Source: CAYLLT01 sp964548565
Lineage (GTDB): Bacteria; Planctomycetota; Phycisphaerae; UBA1845; PWPN01
Reading direction: 5' to 3'
Assembly: GCA_964548565.1 (NCBI GenBank)
Contig: CAZJTF010000001.1
Location: forward strand, 1 to 64,000
DNA: 64,000 nucleotides
The translations under genes were made by a program, and so were the position numbers. The notes beneath the pieces are model-generated. The model did no database searches, was not told the DNA's origin, and worked only from the letters and a program-made list of their open reading frames with translations. Below are positions 62,113-64,000 of this stretch, in pieces. Position 1 is the stretch's first letter. Each line of letters begins with the position of its first letter.

Positions 62113-63006
62113 CTATCGCTTGATGTACTCCTGCGGGACGTGGCTGACCGACATGTCGCTCCGGTCCAGCGTCCTGTATGTGTTCTCGCGGGTGATCCAG
62201 CCGGCGTGCATGTCGGCAAACAGCATGTTCCAGCCCTTCGGCCCGTGGTTGTCCAGCGGGCTGTCCGGCCAGTTGTTGATGTCGGCGGTCCCGAGGATCT
62301 CCGGATCGTCTCCGTCCAGCACCAGGATGACGTACGCGGCCCTCTTCTGAACGATCCGGGGCCGCTTCAGCGAATCGGGGAAGCCGTTGTTGTCCGTGTC
62401 CACGTCGCCCCGCCCGGTGTACAGCGCGTACGGAAGCCGTGGATTCTGCGTCTCGGCCGATCCCGGTCCGGCATAGTCGTACTTCTGGAATCCGTTCCAG
62501 AACTCGTAACTGTGGCCGTAGTGGCCGTCCGCGCCGCCGTGGTCCCGGCTGTCGGCGTTGTTGTTCAGGTCGGCCGCCTTCATGAGCCGGTTGTTCGTCC
62601 CCGGGCAGATCAGGAGGCCCCAGTCCCGGATGTACCGCCGGCTCGGTGAGCCCTTCGATGCGCCCGGGTTCCCTCCGCCGCCCGGGCGTGGAATGCTCTT
62701 CATATCCAGCGCGAGCGCCACGACCGAGTCCCCGCCGATCGTGTCCTTTCCCCAGCGCCAGGTGGTGAAGTCGAACGGGTGGTTGTACATGAAGTAGTCC
62801 TGGTTGTGGTCCTCCGAATAGAGCGTCATGGCCTGGCCCATGCCGCGGAGGTTGGCCTGGCATCCCACGCGGTAGGCCTGCTCCCGCGCCTGGCGCAGGG
62901 ATGGCAGCAGGATCGAAACAAGCAATGCGATGATGGCCACGACAACGAGGACTTCAATCAGGGTGAACCCTGACGTTGACCGGCGTCCGACGTCGGCTCT
63001 TCTCAT
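62113..63006 (-). CDS. Pseudopilin-like protein with prepilin N-terminus
   Basis: The 297-residue protein starts MRRADVGRRSTSGFTLIEV, then VVVAIIALLVSILLPSLRQA, a canonical prepilin with Gly before Phe at the cleavage site. The C-terminal region includes NHGPKGWNMLFADMHAGWI, corresponding to the H-X9-DG motif with DG replaced by DM. It lies 68 bases upstream of the dockerin-tailed module protein and begins the first surface series. It presumably joins a type II-like secretion pseudopilus. No secretion ATPase gene is in the window. Confidence 0.85.
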   Translation of the reverse strand: MRRADVGRRSTSGFTLIEVLVVVAIIALLVSILLPSLRQAREQAYRVGCQANLRGMGQAMTLYSEDHNQDYFMYNHPFDFTTWRWGKDTIGGDSVVALALDMKSIPRPGGGGNPGASKGSPSRRYIRDWGLLICPGTNNRLMKAADLNNNADSRDHGGADGHYGHSYEFWNGFQKYDYAGPGSAETQNPRLPYALYTGRGDVDTDNNGFPDSLKRPRIVQKRAAYVILVLDGDDPEILGTADINNWPDSPLDNHGPKGWNMLFADMHAGWITRENTYRTLDRSDMSVSHVPQEYIKR

Positions 63007-63515
63007 GGGCAGCCCCTTTCATCAGTTGCGCACAGAACGGATGCGCAGAAAAGGCCTTCCACTGCCTCACCAGATGCACGATGATGGCAGAGCCTCAAGC
63101 TGAACTGTCGCGGCGCCCAGCCCGCGGCACAGGCGGCACTGCCGAGTTGATAAACCCAGCGTACGCCGGGGCCGGGGCCGGATCAAGCAAAAAATGGATG
63201 AGCGGGAGGTAAGATTTGCATTGTTATCGGTCTCTCAGCCGGGCAGTGCTCCCGGCGTCGTCTCCCGGTCGGAGGCATCGTCAGCCGGGTGGGCCAGCGA
63301 CCACAGCTCTTTTCAGCCATAGGGGATGGTCGGGTTCGTGTGGGGCGTCGGACGATGAGTTGGCCGGCCGCGCTCCCGGCTTCACCTCGTAAGAACACTC
63401 GACCCCGAAAGATTTTTTTCGACATCCCGTAATTTACACCACACGCTTCCAATTCTGTGCTATATTCCATGCGTCACCGCTCACGGATGAGCACAGGGGT
63501 TCACGGAGTCGAACC
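63007..63515. other. Divergent intergenic region
   Basis: No gene was recognised. A strikingly AT-rich stretch lies at 63412-63466, ending in TATATT at 63461-63466, a candidate -10 for the rightward gene with TTTACA too far upstream (22 bases). On the minus strand TTGATC and TACGCT are 17 bases apart, a weak promoter candidate for the pseudopilin gene. Confidence 0.4.
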
Positions 63516-64000
63516 ATGAACGGGGTCCTGGCTCGGGCCTGGCGTTTCCAGGCTGTCGTTGTCGCTGTCAACATTCTGGGGATCATCTGGATCCATCACG
63601 ACCTGACGCGGGGAAGTGGTCCGCGTCTGCGCGTGCTGTCGGCACTCCCGGCCCATGATGCGTACGGGGCGGACCGCCTCACGCTCATTTTTGACGATGC
63701 ACTCCCCCTCGGCGGCGAGCCGGGTCGTGGCCTCGAGCAGCCACCATTCGTCCTCGAGCCCGCGGTGGCCGGACAGTGGTTCTGGCCCGTCGCCGACCGC
63801 CTTGAATACCGTCTCCGCGAGCCGCTTCCGCCGGGCCGCCGATTCAAACTCGTACCTTCGCCTGATCTCGAACGTCTGACCGGCCGCACCCTGGTCGGAC
63901 CCCGCGAGTTCAAATTCGAAACCCGCCCGCTCCGTCTGGAATCGTGCGTTCCCACCGGTCCCGATCGCACGCACGTCAGCCTTGAGCTGCGGTTCAACCA
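63516..64000 (+). CDS. Alpha-2-macroglobulin-like protein, N-terminal part (3' truncated)
   Basis: The visible 161 residues start with a membrane anchor (VVVAVNILGIIWI), then LRVLSALPAHDAYGADRLTL and REPLPPGRRFKLVPSPDL, LVGPREFKFETRPLRLESC. The phrase order of strand, Pro-rich turn and FxFxTxPL fits the MG1-type N-terminal domain of bacterial alpha-2-macroglobulins, periplasmic protease traps. The gene runs off the right end, so the bait and thioester regions cannot be seen. It is transcribed away from the surface cluster. Confidence 0.55.
   Translation, partial: MNGVLARAWRFQAVVVAVNILGIIWIHHDLTRGSGPRLRVLSALPAHDAYGADRLTLIFDDALPLGGEPGRGLEQPPFVLEPAVAGQWFWPVADRLEYRLREPLPPGRRFKLVPSPDLERLTGRTLVGPREFKFETRPLRLESCVPTGPDRTHVSLELRFN

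Noticed and set aside
42415..63006. A cellulosome-type cohesin scaffold
   Set aside because: Dockerin-like tails occur, but no cohesin repeats are seen in any of the proteins.
1..64000. tRNA, rRNA, riboswitch or intact insertion sequence
   Set aside because: The gaps were read on both strands; no cloverleaf with a GGTTCGAATCC-like arm, no rRNA stretch, no transposase frame and no recognisable aptamer was found.

Overview
The window looks like a chromosomal segment of a Planctomycetota bacterium, most likely a Phycisphaerae-type lineage. The inference rests on high GC, many secreted giants with LamG or beta-propeller domains, C-terminal double EF-hand (dockerin-like) tails, PEP-CTERM sorting signals, paired zinc-ribbon proteins and pseudopilins with an FTLIE N-terminus. 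No rRNA, tRNA, CRISPR, prophage or intact insertion sequence was recognised.

Layout. Bases 1-3,100 hold the end of pntA, pntB, a DUF3891 protein and a small HPF-like protein. A secreted metzincin/beta-helix/dockerin protein follows (3212-6562). A leftward group (6590-10615) encodes DedA, a lipoprotein, a dihydrouridine synthase and an MFS transporter, and carries two heptamer-repeat elements, one of them inside the dus reading frame. Bases 10,740-20,700 hold two overlapping YkgJ-type cysteine-cluster genes, a secreted Arg/Tyr/Gly/Ser/Asp low-complexity protein, a double PRC-barrel protein, rplU, an HtrA-like protease with an apparent pseudoprotease partner, moaC, a DUF971 protein and a PNPOx-like protein. 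Bases 20,800-27,000 hold a zinc-ribbon protein and a leftward three-gene operon (threonine aldolase, aldehyde dehydrogenase, DSD1-family enzyme), divergent from nagA plus an SDR gene. A decayed toxin-antitoxin locus lies at 27,029-27,480. Then come a membrane protein, a UvrC without its HhH tail, a signal peptidase I homologue lacking the usual lysine, a collagen-like protein and a PEP-CTERM protein. Bases 32,910-41,423 encode carbohydrate and lipid functions (sugar isomerase, ceramidase-LamG, Gfo/Idh/MocA oxidoreductase, GH78 rhamnosidase), followed by an intact VapBC-type module.

The most striking region is 42,415-63,006, where nine large genes all lie on the minus strand. Read in the direction of transcription they form the same series twice: pseudopilin, dockerin-tailed repeat protein, PEP-CTERM protein sharing its module with the preceding dockerin protein, then dockerin-tailed enzyme or propeller protein. 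In the second series a module of roughly 230 residues is nested inside LamG domains of two dockerin proteins and also exists alone, with a PEP-CTERM anchor, in the gene between them. I propose this as a candidate undescribed surface-display cassette. An alpha-2-macroglobulin-like gene starts at the right edge. All assignments are from reading the sequence; no database search was run.
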